Source of the DNA: an uncultured Paracoccaceae bacterium
GTDB lineage: Bacteria; Pseudomonadota; Alphaproteobacteria; Rhodobacterales; Rhodobacteraceae
Assembly (NCBI GenBank): GCA_947498985.1
Contig: CANMMF010000002.1
Location: 62,001-126,000 of the forward strand
Direction: 5' to 3'
DNA: 64,000 nucleotides
The notes under the pieces are model-generated. The model had not been told where the DNA came from. It made no database searches and worked only from the letters and a program-made list of their open reading frames with translations. Positions 26,114-35,149 of the stretch are shown here, piece by piece (the stretch's first letter is position 1; every line of letters begins with the position of its first letter). The position numbers and the translations under genes were made by a program.

Positions 26114-26458
26114 TCAGAGCGCATCTGCATCGGTCTCGCCGGTGCGCACGCGCACCGCGCTCTGCACGTCCAGCACAAAGATCTTGCCGTCGCCGATCTT
26201 GCCGGTCTGTGCGGTCGACTTGATCGTCTCGACCACCTGGTCGGCCATCGACGAGGCCACCACGATTTCAAGTTTGATCTTGGGCACAAAATTCACCGCG
26301 TATTCCGCGCCGCGGTAGATTTCGGTATGGCCGGATTGGGAGCCGAAGCCCTTGATTTCCGTGACCATCATGCCGCGCACGCCGATCCCGGTGAGCGCTT
26401 CGCGCACCTCTTCCAGCTTGAACGGCTTGATCGTTGCAATGATCAGTTTCACCTTCAT
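26114..26458 (-). CDS. glnK: Nitrogen regulatory protein P-II (GlnK/GlnB)
   Basis: A 114-residue trimeric signalling protein that reports nitrogen and energy status and controls AmtB. It starts MKVKLIIATIKPFKLEEVRE. The T-loop is intact (GHTEIYRGAEY), with the uridylylated tyrosine at residue 53, the equivalent of Tyr51 in E. coli. The C-terminal signature TGKIGDGKIFVLDV is complete. Linkage to amtB argues for the GlnK type. The ATG at 26458 is the family start. No sigma-54 promoter was found upstream. Confidence 0.94.
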   Translation of the reverse strand: MKVKLIIATIKPFKLEEVREALTGIGVRGMMVTEIKGFGSQSGHTEIYRGAEYAVNFVPKIKLEIVVASSMADQVVETIKSTAQTGKIGDGKIFVLDVQSAVRVRTGETDADAL

Positions 26459-26593
26459 CCCTTTCGGTTGGCAGGTCATTGCCTGCGTTCTGCACGAGGA
26501 CAAAGAGAGCCAAGCGCCGCCGGAGGGAAGGATTTGACCGCGTCAGCCGTGCAAAGAATCGCCCGAACCGCCTAAATTTTCATCGGCATGAGA

Positions 26594-26618
26594 TTAATGC
26601 TCAAAATTGCATCATTAA
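26594..26618. promoter_or_regulatory. Inverted repeat between glnK and the PBP gene
   Basis: TTAATGC, eight bases, then GCATCATTAA, in an AT-rich block about 135 bases upstream of glnK and 90 upstream of the divergent penicillin-binding-protein gene. It could be an operator or the core promoter zone. It does not match the NtrC TGC-N11-GCA spacing. Confidence 0.35.
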
Positions 26619-26706
26619 AATTATCCGCAGAGGCATGGATCGGCGGTCAACATTCCTCCGAAATCGCGATACTCTGCGGCCAAGAACAAGAACACAGGCA
26701 CCGTTC

Positions 26707-28893
26707 ATGAGCACTTCCGGAAAACGGCCCAGGCGTCTGGTCGCCGACCGCCGCTATTCAAAAACCGCCGCGGCCAAACGCAAGCCGAAGCCCAAGGCCA
26801 AGCCCCGGCGCAAACCGGCCAGACGCGCCGCACGGCGCGGCCCTCTGGGCTGGATCGCCGCTCTGGTGGGCTGGGTGGCCCGGCTGATCTGGAAGACGGT
26901 CTTCCGGGCTGGTGTCGTGGTGCTCCTGCTGCTGGCCGCGTCGGTGTTTTACGTGCAATCCACCCTGCCCCCGCTCGAGACGATCCTCGACGGGCGCGCC
27001 CGCGGCTCGGTCACACTGATGGACCGTGATGGCGCGGTGTTTGCGCTGCGCGGCGACCAGTTCGGCGGGGCCGTGACCGCCGACAGCGTCAGCGTGCATC
27101 TCAAGAATGCGGTCATCGCCACCGAGGACAAGCGGTTCTACCGCCATTTCGGCGTGAGCCCGCGCGGCGTCGCCAGCGCCGTGCGCATCAACATGAGCGA
27201 AGGCCGCGGGCCGCTGCAGGGCCATGGCGGCTCGACGATCACCCAGCAGACCTCCAAGCTGCTCTGTCTCGGCGTGGTCTACGATCCCGACCAGTGGGAG
27301 AACGAAAAGGACTATATTTCCGACTGCCGCCGCTCGTCGCTCTCGCGCAAGGCCAAGGAAGCCATCCACGCCATGGCGATGGAGGTGAAATACGGCAAGG
27401 ACAACATCTTGTCGATCTATCTCAATCGCGCCTATATGGGTGGCGGCGCCTACGGGGCAGAGGCCGCCTCGCAGCGCTATTTCTCCAAACACGCGGCTGA
27501 ACTGAACCCTTCGGAAGCGGCGATGATCGCGGGGCTGCTGACCGCGCCGACGCGGCTTGCGCCCACCTCCAACCTGCAGCGCAGCCACGACCGGGCCGCA
27601 ACGGTCCTGCGGTTGATGAACGAACAGGGCTATCTCAGCGACGCCGACACCGCCTACTGGCAGCAAAACCCCGCGCAGCTGTCGGATGAGGCCGAAAAGA
27701 AGACCGGCGGCTACTTTGCCGATTGGGTGATGCAGGAAGGCCCGGATTTCTTCACCCAAGACACCACCGAAGACGTGGTGATCCTCACCACGCTCGACCA
27801 GCGCCTGCAGGCCGCCACAGAGGCGGCGGTGAACCAGGTCTTTGCCACCAAGGTGCGCGAGGGCTCCAAGGCCGAGGTTGCGGTGATCGTGATGTCCTCG
27901 GACGGGGCGGTGCGCGCCATGGTGGGCGGCAGGCGCACCAATGTCTCGGGCCTCTTCAACCGTGCGGTGCAGGCGGTCCGGCAGACCGGATCGGCGTTCA
28001 AGCCGTTTGTCTACGCCACCGCGCTGGAGCTCGGCTACAGCCCGCTCGACCGGGTGGTCGATGAGCCCTTCTGCATGAACATCCCCGGCTCCGGCCAGTG
28101 GTGCCCGGAGAATTACACCAACAATTACAAGGGCCGGGTGACGCTCACCGACGCGCTCAAGCAATCGCTGAACATCCCCGCCGTGAAGGTCTCCGAATCG
28201 GTGGGCCGCGATCTGGTGATCCGGGTGGCGCGCGATTTCGGCATCTACCGCGATCTGCAGGACACACCCGCCATGGCGCTTGGCGCGTCGGAGGCGACGC
28301 TGCTGGAGATGACCGGCGCCTATGCAGGCATCCTCAACGGCGGCTCATCGGTCACCCCCTACGGGCTGCGCGAGCTGCGGCTGCGCGGCGACAACACGCC
28401 GCTCATGGGCACCGGCGGCGGCATTGGCGAACGGGTGATCCAGGAAGAGGCGGCGCAGCAGCTGGTCTGGATGATGGAGAAGGTGATCTCGGAGGGCACC
28501 GGCCAGCGCGCCGCCCTGCCCGACCGTCCGGCGGCTGGCAAGACCGGCACCAGCCAGGAGGCGCGCGATGCCTGGTTCGTGGGCTTCACCGCGGATTACG
28601 TGGCAGGCGTCTGGATGGGGTATGACGACAACACGCCGCTCACCGGCGTGACCGGCGGCGGGTTGCCTGCGGAGATCTGGCACGAGGTCATGACCCGCGT
28701 GCATGACGGGCTGCCCGTGCGCCCTCTGCCGATGCAGGCGCCGCGCCAGGTGGCCCCCGAGCCACAGCCCGCCCCGCAACCCCAGCCCCGCGTGCAGCGC
28801 GAAGAGCGCCGCAACCCGGTTGGCCGTGCCGTCGAAGAGGCCGCGGAAAGCGTGCTGCAACAGGTGCTGCGCGACATTCTGGGCGGCAACTGA
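26707..28893 (+). CDS. Class A penicillin-binding protein (PBP1A-type)
   Basis: A 728-residue bifunctional peptidoglycan synthase. A very basic N-terminal tail and one membrane anchor (VVLLLLAASVFYV) precede the glycosyltransferase domain (EDKRFYRHFG, GGSTITQQTSKLL, RKAKEAIHAMAMEVKYGKDN). The transpeptidase has the serine in GSAFKPF (about residue 429), SLN (about 487) and KTGT (about 612). Between the second and third glycosyltransferase motifs is an insertion of about 25 residues with cysteines at about 187 and 207. The tail is rich in proline and glutamine (QPAPQPQPRVQ). The ATG at 26707 is chosen over upstream in-frame starts. Divergent from glnK-amtB. Confidence 0.94.
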   Translation: MSTSGKRPRRLVADRRYSKTAAAKRKPKPKAKPRRKPARRAARRGPLGWIAALVGWVARLIWKTVFRAGVVVLLLLAASVFYVQSTLPPLETILDGRARGSVTLMDRDGAVFALRGDQFGGAVTADSVSVHLKNAVIATEDKRFYRHFGVSPRGVASAVRINMSEGRGPLQGHGGSTITQQTSKLLCLGVVYDPDQWENEKDYISDCRRSSLSRKAKEAIHAMAMEVKYGKDNILSIYLNRAYMGGGAYGAEAASQRYFSKHAAELNPSEAAMIAGLLTAPTRLAPTSNLQRSHDRAATVLRLMNEQGYLSDADTAYWQQNPAQLSDEAEKKTGGYFADWVMQEGPDFFTQDTTEDVVILTTLDQRLQAATEAAVNQVFATKVREGSKAEVAVIVMSSDGAVRAMVGGRRTNVSGLFNRAVQAVRQTGSAFKPFVYATALELGYSPLDRVVDEPFCMNIPGSGQWCPENYTNNYKGRVTLTDALKQSLNIPAVKVSESVGRDLVIRVARDFGIYRDLQDTPAMALGASEATLLEMTGAYAGILNGGSSVTPYGLRELRLRGDNTPLMGTGGGIGERVIQEEAAQQLVWMMEKVISEGTGQRAALPDRPAAGKTGTSQEARDAWFVGFTADYVAGVWMGYDDNTPLTGVTGGGLPAEIWHEVMTRVHDGLPVRPLPMQAPRQVAPEPQPAPQPQPRVQREERRNPVGRAVEEAAESVLQQVLRDILGGN

Positions 28894-29080
28894 CGCGGCC
28901 TGCTCCCGTCACCCTGACCCCCAGCATTTCCTCGGGAACCTGGCGCCCGTGCCGCAGCCCGAAACCCAAGATGTCACCGCGACAGGTGACGCGCGTTGGA
29001 TCGGAAAACCCCCGAAACGCGACAACGGAAATGGCCCTTGACCAGTCTGCGGTCAGCCGCCAACGCGACACGCTCTTCGG

Positions 29081-29155
29081 TTTCTTCTGGCCGGAAATAC
29101 CTCGGGGGTCTGGGGGCAGCGCCCCCAGACGGTCGGATCGGCTCCGCCGATCCGA
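29081..29155. terminator. Tandem hairpins between convergent genes; gene-end repeat copy B
   Basis: Two strong hairpins: GTCTGGGGGC-AGC-GCCCCCAGAC (29108-29130) and CGGATCGGC-TCC-GCCGATCCG (29134-29154), preceded by TTTCTTCTGGCCGGAAATAC. They lie between the stop codons of the penicillin-binding protein (plus) and mlaC (minus), so they probably end transcription from both sides. Neither has a T-run. The leader and first hairpin recur at 24521 and 58461. Confidence 0.65.
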
Positions 29156-29180
29156 TCCGCCGCGTCACACGCGGCGTCGC

Positions 29181-29786
29181 TTACCCGGCGCGCTTGAGAT
29201 CCGCGATCATCGCGTCGATATCGCCGCGGCGACGGTCGATCATCGCTCCGACCTCCTGGCGCTCGGTCAGCAGCATGTTGATGCCTTCGATATACATGTT
29301 GATGAATTTCGGCCGGCCCGACCGGTCCGAGACATGAAACGTCACGTCGAACGGCGCCTGCCCGCGCAGCACCGCGCGGGTCTTGACCTCGTGCCAGTTC
29401 TTGACCTGCTTGACGCCCTGCACCTCGAGCCGCCCACCGATGAACTCGCGGAACCGCTTGCCGTATTTGCGCGCGATATAGGCGTTGAACGCTTTCGAGA
29501 ACGCACCCCGCTGCGCGCCCGTGGCGCGGCGCGCGTCATTGCCCATCGCATAGGCCGCCACGTAAGCGGTGTCGGCATAGCGCTGAAAGATCCGTTCGAA
29601 ATCGCGGATCATCGCGCCTTCGGACTTGCCGCTGTCGATCACGCGGTTGATCTCGCCCACAAGGCTGTCTACCAGCGATTTCGCCTGGCCTTGCGACAGC
29701 GCCGATGCCGGTACCGGCAGGAGCGACACAGCCCCGAGCGACAACGCGCCAAGGCAGAAATGGCGACGGGTGAGGGAATGGAGCAT
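29181..29786 (-). CDS. mlaC: MlaC-type phospholipid-binding protein, Tat signal
   Basis: A 201-residue periplasmic carrier that ferries phospholipids between outer and inner membrane to keep lipid asymmetry. The N-terminus has a twin-arginine motif (LTRRHFCLGAL) before the hydrophobic part, so export by Tat is likely. The mature part matches the MlaC/Ttg2D family: ERIFQRYADTAYVAAYAMG, FSKAFNAYIARKYGKRFREF, FINMYIEGINMLLTERQEVG. GAAGGA precedes the ATG. It starts two bases after mlaA; the MlaFED transporter genes are not in the window. Confidence 0.9.
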   Translation of the reverse strand: MLHSLTRRHFCLGALSLGAVSLLPVPASALSQGQAKSLVDSLVGEINRVIDSGKSEGAMIRDFERIFQRYADTAYVAAYAMGNDARRATGAQRGAFSKAFNAYIARKYGKRFREFIGGRLEVQGVKQVKNWHEVKTRAVLRGQAPFDVTFHVSDRSGRPKFINMYIEGINMLLTERQEVGAMIDRRRGDIDAMIADLKRAG

Positions 29787-29788
29787 GG

Positions 29789-30538
29789 TCAGAATCCTTC
29801 GGTATCGAGCGCCAGCGGATCGTCTTCTGCACCGGTCGGGGTTTCGTCCCCCAGTTCGAACCGGCGGTTCTGCAGATAGATCAGGCGCAGTTGTGCGTAG
29901 GAATCGGCGCTCTCGTAGAGCACCGAATCGACGGTATCGCCAAATTGCCCGCGCTCGCCCACCTGGGCGGCCACCCAGGCGGCGGTGGCGACCCGCTGGG
30001 CGGGTTTGGACAACACGTAATCGAGCGGATCGAGGAACAGATCGACAAATTCCCCCACCGCATCGCGTTCGGTGGACGGGCCCAGCAACGGCAGCTCGAC
30101 ATAAGCGCCCTCGGGCACGCCCCAGACATGCAGCGTCTCGCCGAAATCCGACTCGTCGCGCTCCAGCCCGATATCGCTGGCCGGATCCAGCAGACCGCCA
30201 AGCCCCACCGTCGCATTCAGCGCAAACCGCAGCGTGTTGGCGGTCGCGGGCCCCGGTCGGCCCTGCAGGATCTGATTGACGATGGTGCGCGGCAGCGACA
30301 CGGTGTCGGCGAAATTTGTCACCACCAGTTGCACATCCTGCGGCACCGTATCGGCATAACCCGATCCCGCGCCGCGCAGGAATCGCTCGTCCACGCGGCG
30401 GTTGAACGCGTGCACCTGCCGGTTTGCCGCTTCATTGGGATCGTAAATGCCGTCGGGGGCCTCACCCGGGCCGGGCGTGGAACACGCTGCAACAAGGGGC
30501 ACCAGAACAAGTGCCAAAATCACACGCATTGGCCGCAT
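29789..30538 (-). CDS. mlaA: MlaA (VacJ) family lipoprotein
   Basis: A 249-residue outer-membrane lipoprotein that removes misplaced phospholipids from the outer leaflet. The signal ends in a lipobox (LVPLVAAC-S). Family motifs follow: DPNEAANRQVHAFNRRVDE, NFADTVSLPRTIVNQILQG, and the FGETLHVWGVPEGAYVELPL block. The ATG at 30538 (MRPMRVILALVLV) is used; an upstream in-frame start exists at 30598. It forms an operon with mlaC. Confidence 0.92.
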   Translation of the reverse strand: MRPMRVILALVLVPLVAACSTPGPGEAPDGIYDPNEAANRQVHAFNRRVDERFLRGAGSGYADTVPQDVQLVVTNFADTVSLPRTIVNQILQGRPGPATANTLRFALNATVGLGGLLDPASDIGLERDESDFGETLHVWGVPEGAYVELPLLGPSTERDAVGEFVDLFLDPLDYVLSKPAQRVATAAWVAAQVGERGQFGDTVDSVLYESADSYAQLRLIYLQNRRFELGDETPTGAEDDPLALDTEGF

Positions 30539-30749
30539 AAGCTCAACGCCCCCATGTAAAATCCTTGGGAATGCCGCAAACCTTCCCCAAAAGGACATTT
30601 ATGTTCATTTCCAATCAGACCCGATGCAAAGCGCAGGATTCAACGTATTTGTGACATGGACTGACATGCAATAACTTGGCAGCACCAAACAGCCGCCAGA
30701 ATGTCACGTTTTGGGGCACAATTCAAAGCAGAAGGGCGGCGATCCGCTG

Positions 30750-32483
30750 ATGAGCACGAAACGTTTCGAGACCGGCTTCGACGAGCTGCGCGCGGCGCGC
30801 AAGGCAAGCCGTCCCTATTACTGGTTTGTCGGGATTTTCAGCTTTTTCGTGAACATGCTGATGCTCACCGGGCCGATCTACATGCTGCAGGTCTATGACC
30901 GCGTGCTGGGCTCCCGGTCAGAGGCGACGCTGCTCGCGCTCAGCGTGCTTGTGGTCTTTCTCTACAGCATGATGGGCATCCTCGACTACGTGCGCGGGCG
31001 GGTGATGGGGCGGGTGGCCGCCCGGTTTCAGGCCGCGCTTGATCTGCGCGTGTTCGACGCCGTGGTGCGGCGTTCGACCGTCAAGAACGACGAGCTGGCC
31101 CAGTCCGGCCTGCGCGATCTGGAATCGGTGCAGCGGCTGATGTCCTCGCCGGTGCTGATGGCGATCTTCGACATGCCATGGACGCCGGTCTTCATCGTGG
31201 CCATCGCGATCTTCCATCCATGGCTGGGCTATCTGGCGGTCGCCGGCGGGCTGGTTCTGATCTTTGTGACCGTGATCAACCAGATCGTCACCCGCGCGCC
31301 GACGCTCAACTCCAACATCGCGGTGATGGAGGCGGAGCGGACCTCCGACCAGATCCGCGCCGAGGCCGAGATGGTGCAGGCGCTCGGCATGCGCCGCGAC
31401 GCGTTCCAGCGCTGGATCGGCGCCCGCAGCGCGGCGCTGAAAGGCCAGATCAGCGCTTCCGATCTCACCGGCACTTTCTCGACCACGACCAAGACCTTCC
31501 GGCTGCTGCTGCAATCGGCGATGCTGGGCCTGGGCGCCTATCTGGTGCTGCAGGGCGAGCTGACCCCAGGCGCGATGATCGCGGGCTCCATCCTGATGGG
31601 CCGCGCGCTGGCGCCGATCGAACTTGCCATCGGTCAATGGCCGATGGTGCAGCGCGCCAGAAAAGGCTGGGAAAACCTCGGCCAGTTGCTGTCGGAAATC
31701 CCGCAGGAAGCGCCGCGCACCGCCCTGCCGCGTCCGCGCGCCCGGCTGGAGGTGACGCAGCTTACCATTGTGCCGCCCGGCGAACAGCAGGCCAGCCTGC
31801 GTCTGGTCAGCTTTGACGTGCAGCCCGGGCAGGCGCTTGGCGTGATCGGGCCCTCGGGCTCGGGCAAATCGACGCTGGCGCGGGCGATCACCGGCGTCTG
31901 GCGCCCGGCGGGCGGCAAGATCCGGCTCGACGGGGCGGCGCTCGATCAATACGGGCCGGACGTTCTGGGCCAGCATATCGGCTACCTGCCGCAGCGGGTG
32001 ACGCTCTTTGAAGGCACGATTGCCGAGAACATCGCACGGCTTTCGGCCAATCCGGATGCCGAAAAGATCGTCGAGGCGGCGCGCAAGGCCGACGCGCATG
32101 AGATGATCCTGAAGCTGCCCGGCGGCTACGATGCGCAGGTCTCCTCCGCTGGCGGGCGCCTTTCCGGCGGCCAGATGCAGCGCATCGGCCTCGCGCGGGC
32201 GATGTATGGCGATCCGGTGCTTCTGGTGCTCGACGAGCCCAACTCGAACCTCGACAATGACGGCTCTTCGGCGGTCAACCAGGCGATCCGCGAATTCAAG
32301 AAAGCGGGCAATTCGGTGCTGATCATGGCCCACCGCCCCGCCGCGATCCAGGAATGCGACAGCCTTCTGATGCTGGAAAACGGCACCCGCGTGGCCTTTG
32401 GTCCGAAAGAAGAGGTGCTGCGCAGCGTCGTGCAGAACCACCAGCAGATTGCCCAGGGCGCCGGGCCGGGAGGTGTGCGATGA
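30750..32483 (+). CDS. Type I secretion ABC transporter (PrtD-like)
   Basis: A 577-residue fused permease/ATPase of the type I secretion family. About six transmembrane helices occupy residues 20-300, starting with YWFVGIFSFFVNMLMLTGPI and including LQVYDRVLGSRS typical of PrtD/PrsD. The ATPase has Walker A GPSGSGKST, signature LSGGQMQRIGLARA, Walker B LLVLDEPNSNLD and the switch histidine in MAHRP. No peptidase-C39 domain. The adaptor gene overlaps its stop (ATGA). No TolC-like protein and no RTX substrate are in the window. Confidence 0.92.
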   Translation: MSTKRFETGFDELRAARKASRPYYWFVGIFSFFVNMLMLTGPIYMLQVYDRVLGSRSEATLLALSVLVVFLYSMMGILDYVRGRVMGRVAARFQAALDLRVFDAVVRRSTVKNDELAQSGLRDLESVQRLMSSPVLMAIFDMPWTPVFIVAIAIFHPWLGYLAVAGGLVLIFVTVINQIVTRAPTLNSNIAVMEAERTSDQIRAEAEMVQALGMRRDAFQRWIGARSAALKGQISASDLTGTFSTTTKTFRLLLQSAMLGLGAYLVLQGELTPGAMIAGSILMGRALAPIELAIGQWPMVQRARKGWENLGQLLSEIPQEAPRTALPRPRARLEVTQLTIVPPGEQQASLRLVSFDVQPGQALGVIGPSGSGKSTLARAITGVWRPAGGKIRLDGAALDQYGPDVLGQHIGYLPQRVTLFEGTIAENIARLSANPDAEKIVEAARKADAHEMILKLPGGYDAQVSSAGGRLSGGQMQRIGLARAMYGDPVLLVLDEPNSNLDNDGSSAVNQAIREFKKAGNSVLIMAHRPAAIQECDSLLMLENGTRVAFGPKEEVLRSVVQNHQQIAQGAGPGGVR

Positions 32484-33784
32484 GCGCGAATTCGGATTTT
32501 CCCCTGCGCACCCCGATGATCGTGGGTCTGCTGGCGCTGACCGTGCTGGTCGGCGGGTTCGGCACCTGGGCCGCAACCACCAATATCTCCGGCGCGATCA
32601 TCGCCTCGGGGCAGATCCAGGTCGACCAGAACCGCCAGGTGGTACAACACCCCGATGGCGGTGTGGTGGCCGAGATCGTGGTGGACGAGGGCGATCTGGT
32701 CCAGCAGGGCGACCCGCTGCTGCGGCTCGACCCGACGCTGCAACTGTCGGAACTGACCATCATCGAAGGCCAGTATTTCGAGCTTGTGGCCCGCCGCGCG
32801 CGCCTGCAGGCCGAGCGGGACACGAGGGACGAGCTGACCTTTTCCGAAGAATTGCTGTCGCGCGCCGAGGATGACCCGCAGCTTGCCGAACTGGTCGAGG
32901 GGCAGCGCAACCTCTTTATCGCGCGGCGCGATTCGGTCGAGTTCGAAAGCGAGCAGCTGGCCAAGCGCTCCGAGCAGATCGGCGATCAGGTGAGCGGGAT
33001 CGACGCGCAGCAGACCGCCCTCTCCGAACAGCTGGCGCTCATCGAAGAGGAACTGGCGGACCAGCAATCACTTCTGGATCGCGGGCTCGCACAGGCCAGC
33101 CGCGTGCTGTCGCTGCAGCGCGAACGCGCGCGCCTGTCGGGGCTTGTGGGCGAGCTGACCGCGCAGAAGGCGCAGGCCGAAGGTCGCATCACCGAGATCG
33201 AGCTCGAGATCCTCAAGCTCGACACCCGGCGGCGCGAAGAGGCGATCACCCGGCTGCGCGACCTGCAGACCCGCGAACGCGAACTGGCCGAACAGCGCAA
33301 TGCGATTCGCGAACGACTGAGCCGAATGGTCATCACCGCGCCGGTCTCGGGTGTGATCTACGGGCTCACCGTGTTCACCCCGCGCTCGGTGATCCGGCCC
33401 GCCGATCCGGTGCTTTACCTGGTGCCACAGGACCGTCCGCTGGTCATTGCCGCGCAGGTGGAGCCCATTCATATCGACCAGCTTTTCGTCGATCAGGACG
33501 TGTCCTTGCGGTTCTCGTCGCTGGATCAGCGCAACACGCCGGAACTCTTCGGCCAGGTCGTGCAGATCTCGGCGGATGCGTTCGAGGACAGCAACACCCG
33601 CGTCAGCTACTACCGCGCGGAGATCGTGCTGAAAGAGGGTGAGATCGCCCGCCTGCCCGAAGGTGCTGCACTGATCCCCGGCATGCCGGTGGAGGCGTTC
33701 ATCCGCACCGAAGACCGCACCCCCATCGGCTATCTGGTCAAACCCTTCACCGACTATTTCGCCCGCGCGTTCCGCGAAAGCTGA
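32480..33784 (+). CDS. HlyD-family type I secretion periplasmic adaptor
   Basis: A 434-residue membrane-fusion protein linking the ABC exporter to an outer-membrane channel. One N-terminal membrane anchor (MIVGLLALTVLVGGFGTWA), then the first half of the lipoyl/barrel-sandwich (VQHPDGGVVAEIVVDEGDLV), a long coiled coil from about residue 100 to 280 rich in E, Q and L (QLAKRSEQIGDQ, LSEQLALIEEELADQQSLL), and the second half (MVITAPVSGVIYGLTVFTPR). Starts inside the stop of the ABC gene, so both are co-translated. Confidence 0.93.
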   Translation: MSANSDFPLRTPMIVGLLALTVLVGGFGTWAATTNISGAIIASGQIQVDQNRQVVQHPDGGVVAEIVVDEGDLVQQGDPLLRLDPTLQLSELTIIEGQYFELVARRARLQAERDTRDELTFSEELLSRAEDDPQLAELVEGQRNLFIARRDSVEFESEQLAKRSEQIGDQVSGIDAQQTALSEQLALIEEELADQQSLLDRGLAQASRVLSLQRERARLSGLVGELTAQKAQAEGRITEIELEILKLDTRRREEAITRLRDLQTRERELAEQRNAIRERLSRMVITAPVSGVIYGLTVFTPRSVIRPADPVLYLVPQDRPLVIAAQVEPIHIDQLFVDQDVSLRFSSLDQRNTPELFGQVVQISADAFEDSNTRVSYYRAEIVLKEGEIARLPEGAALIPGMPVEAFIRTEDRTPIGYLVKPFTDYFARAFRES

Positions 33785-33895
33785 GACGCGCAGGCGCGCG
33801 GTCCGGAGATAATTGCCTCCGGACCGCAAGGCACGTGTTTTCATTGCCACCCGCGCAGGCTAGCGTCGCGTCAGATGTCCTCAAGGAGCGCCGCC

Positions 33896-34360
33896 ATGAG
33901 CCAAGCGATCGAGACCCGCCTGTCGGAACTGGGCCTGAGCCTGCCCGATGCCCCGGCCCCCGCCGCCAATTACGTGCCGTATGTGCAAGTCGGCCAGACG
34001 CTCTACGTCTCCGGCCAGATCGCCATGAAGGACGGCGCGATGATCACCGGCAAGCTCGGCGCGGAGCTGAGCATCGAGGAGGGCGCGGACGCGGCCAGGC
34101 TGTGCGCGCTCAGCCTTCTGGCGCAGGTCCGCGCGGCCTGTGACGGTGATCTGGGGCGGCTCAAACGCGTGGTGAAGCTGACCGGTTTCGTGAATTCCAC
34201 ACCGGAGTTTGGCGAGCAGCCCAAGGTGATCAACGGCGCTTCAGACGTGCTGGTGGAGATCCTTGGCGATGCCGGGCGGCATGCGCGCTCTGCGGTCTCT
34301 GCAGGTGCCCTGCCCTTCAACGTCGCGGTCGAGATCGAAGGCATTTTCGAGATCGCCTGA
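33896..34360 (+). CDS. RidA (YjgF/UK114) family protein
   Basis: A 154-residue member of the RidA family, whose best-known members hydrolyse reactive enamine/imine intermediates. It belongs to the longer (about 150-residue) branch. Visible features are NYVPYVQVGQTLYVSGQI, LGRLKRVVKLTGFVNSTPEF and the arginine-containing end GRHARSAVSAGALPFNVAVE. AAGGAG precedes the ATG. Its stop abuts the next gene (TGATG), so the two are cotranscribed. Exact substrate unknown. Confidence 0.9.
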   Translation: MSQAIETRLSELGLSLPDAPAPAANYVPYVQVGQTLYVSGQIAMKDGAMITGKLGAELSIEEGADAARLCALSLLAQVRAACDGDLGRLKRVVKLTGFVNSTPEFGEQPKVINGASDVLVEILGDAGRHARSAVSAGALPFNVAVEIEGIFEIA

Positions 34361-35115
34361 TGCCCGCACTGCCTCGGGTCTTTCTGGACCGCCCGATCAC
34401 CCACCGCGCGCTGCATGACCGCGCCGCAGGCCGGGCGGAAAACAGCCCCGCCGCGATCCGCGCCGCCATTGCCGCAGGCTACGGGATCGAGATCGACCTG
34501 CAGCTATCTCGCGATGCGCAGGCGATGGTGTTTCACGATTACGGTCTGGGCCGACTCACCGCCGAAGAGGGCCCGGTGCGCCAGCGCGACGCCGCGGCAC
34601 TGCGCGCGATCACGCTGTCGGGTGGCAGTGACAGCATCCCGACCTTGCCCGACGTGCTGGATCAGGTGGCAGGCCAGGTGCCGCTGCTCATCGAGTTGAA
34701 GGACCAGCATGGCGACATGGGCCCGACCGACGGCGCGCTCGAGGCCGCAACCGCGGCCGCGCTCGAAGGCTATGCCGGGCCGGTGGCGCTGATGTCGTTC
34801 AATCCGCATTCGGTGGCAGAGCTTGGGCGGCTCGCGCCCGATCTGCCGCGCGGGCTCACCACCAGCGGCTATCATGCCGAGCATTGGCCAACGCTCAGCA
34901 CCGCCACCCGCGAGCGGCTGCGGACCATCCCCGATTTCGACCGGGTGGGCGCGCGGTTCATCAGCCATGACTGCCGCGATCTGCAAAACGACGCGGTCAC
35001 CGCGCTGAAAGCCCGCGGCGTGCCGGTGCTCTGCTGGACCGTGAAATCGCCTGCGCAGGAGGCAGAGGCGCGGCAGGTGGCCGACAACATCACCTTCGAG
35101 GGCTACACCGCTTGA
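34360..35115 (+). CDS. ugpQ: Glycerophosphodiester phosphodiesterase
   Basis: A 251-residue GDPD-family enzyme splitting glycerophosphodiesters into glycerol-3-phosphate and an alcohol. Catalytic elements: the first histidine in THRALHDRA, the acidic pair in YGIEIDLQLSRD, and HDYGLGRLT. The TIM-barrel continues with PLLIELKDQHGD and VLCWTVKSPAQ. No signal peptide, so cytoplasmic. Start codon overlaps the stop of the RidA gene. Confidence 0.92.
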   Translation: MPALPRVFLDRPITHRALHDRAAGRAENSPAAIRAAIAAGYGIEIDLQLSRDAQAMVFHDYGLGRLTAEEGPVRQRDAAALRAITLSGGSDSIPTLPDVLDQVAGQVPLLIELKDQHGDMGPTDGALEAATAAALEGYAGPVALMSFNPHSVAELGRLAPDLPRGLTTSGYHAEHWPTLSTATRERLRTIPDFDRVGARFISHDCRDLQNDAVTALKARGVPVLCWTVKSPAQEAEARQVADNITFEGYTA

Positions 35116-35149
35116 AGCGGCGCCGTCCCGTGCCAGATTGAGTGGGGTG

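Noticed and set aside
26459-26706. Sigma-54 promoter upstream of glnK
   Set aside because: No TGGC-N8-TGC element in the right orientation.
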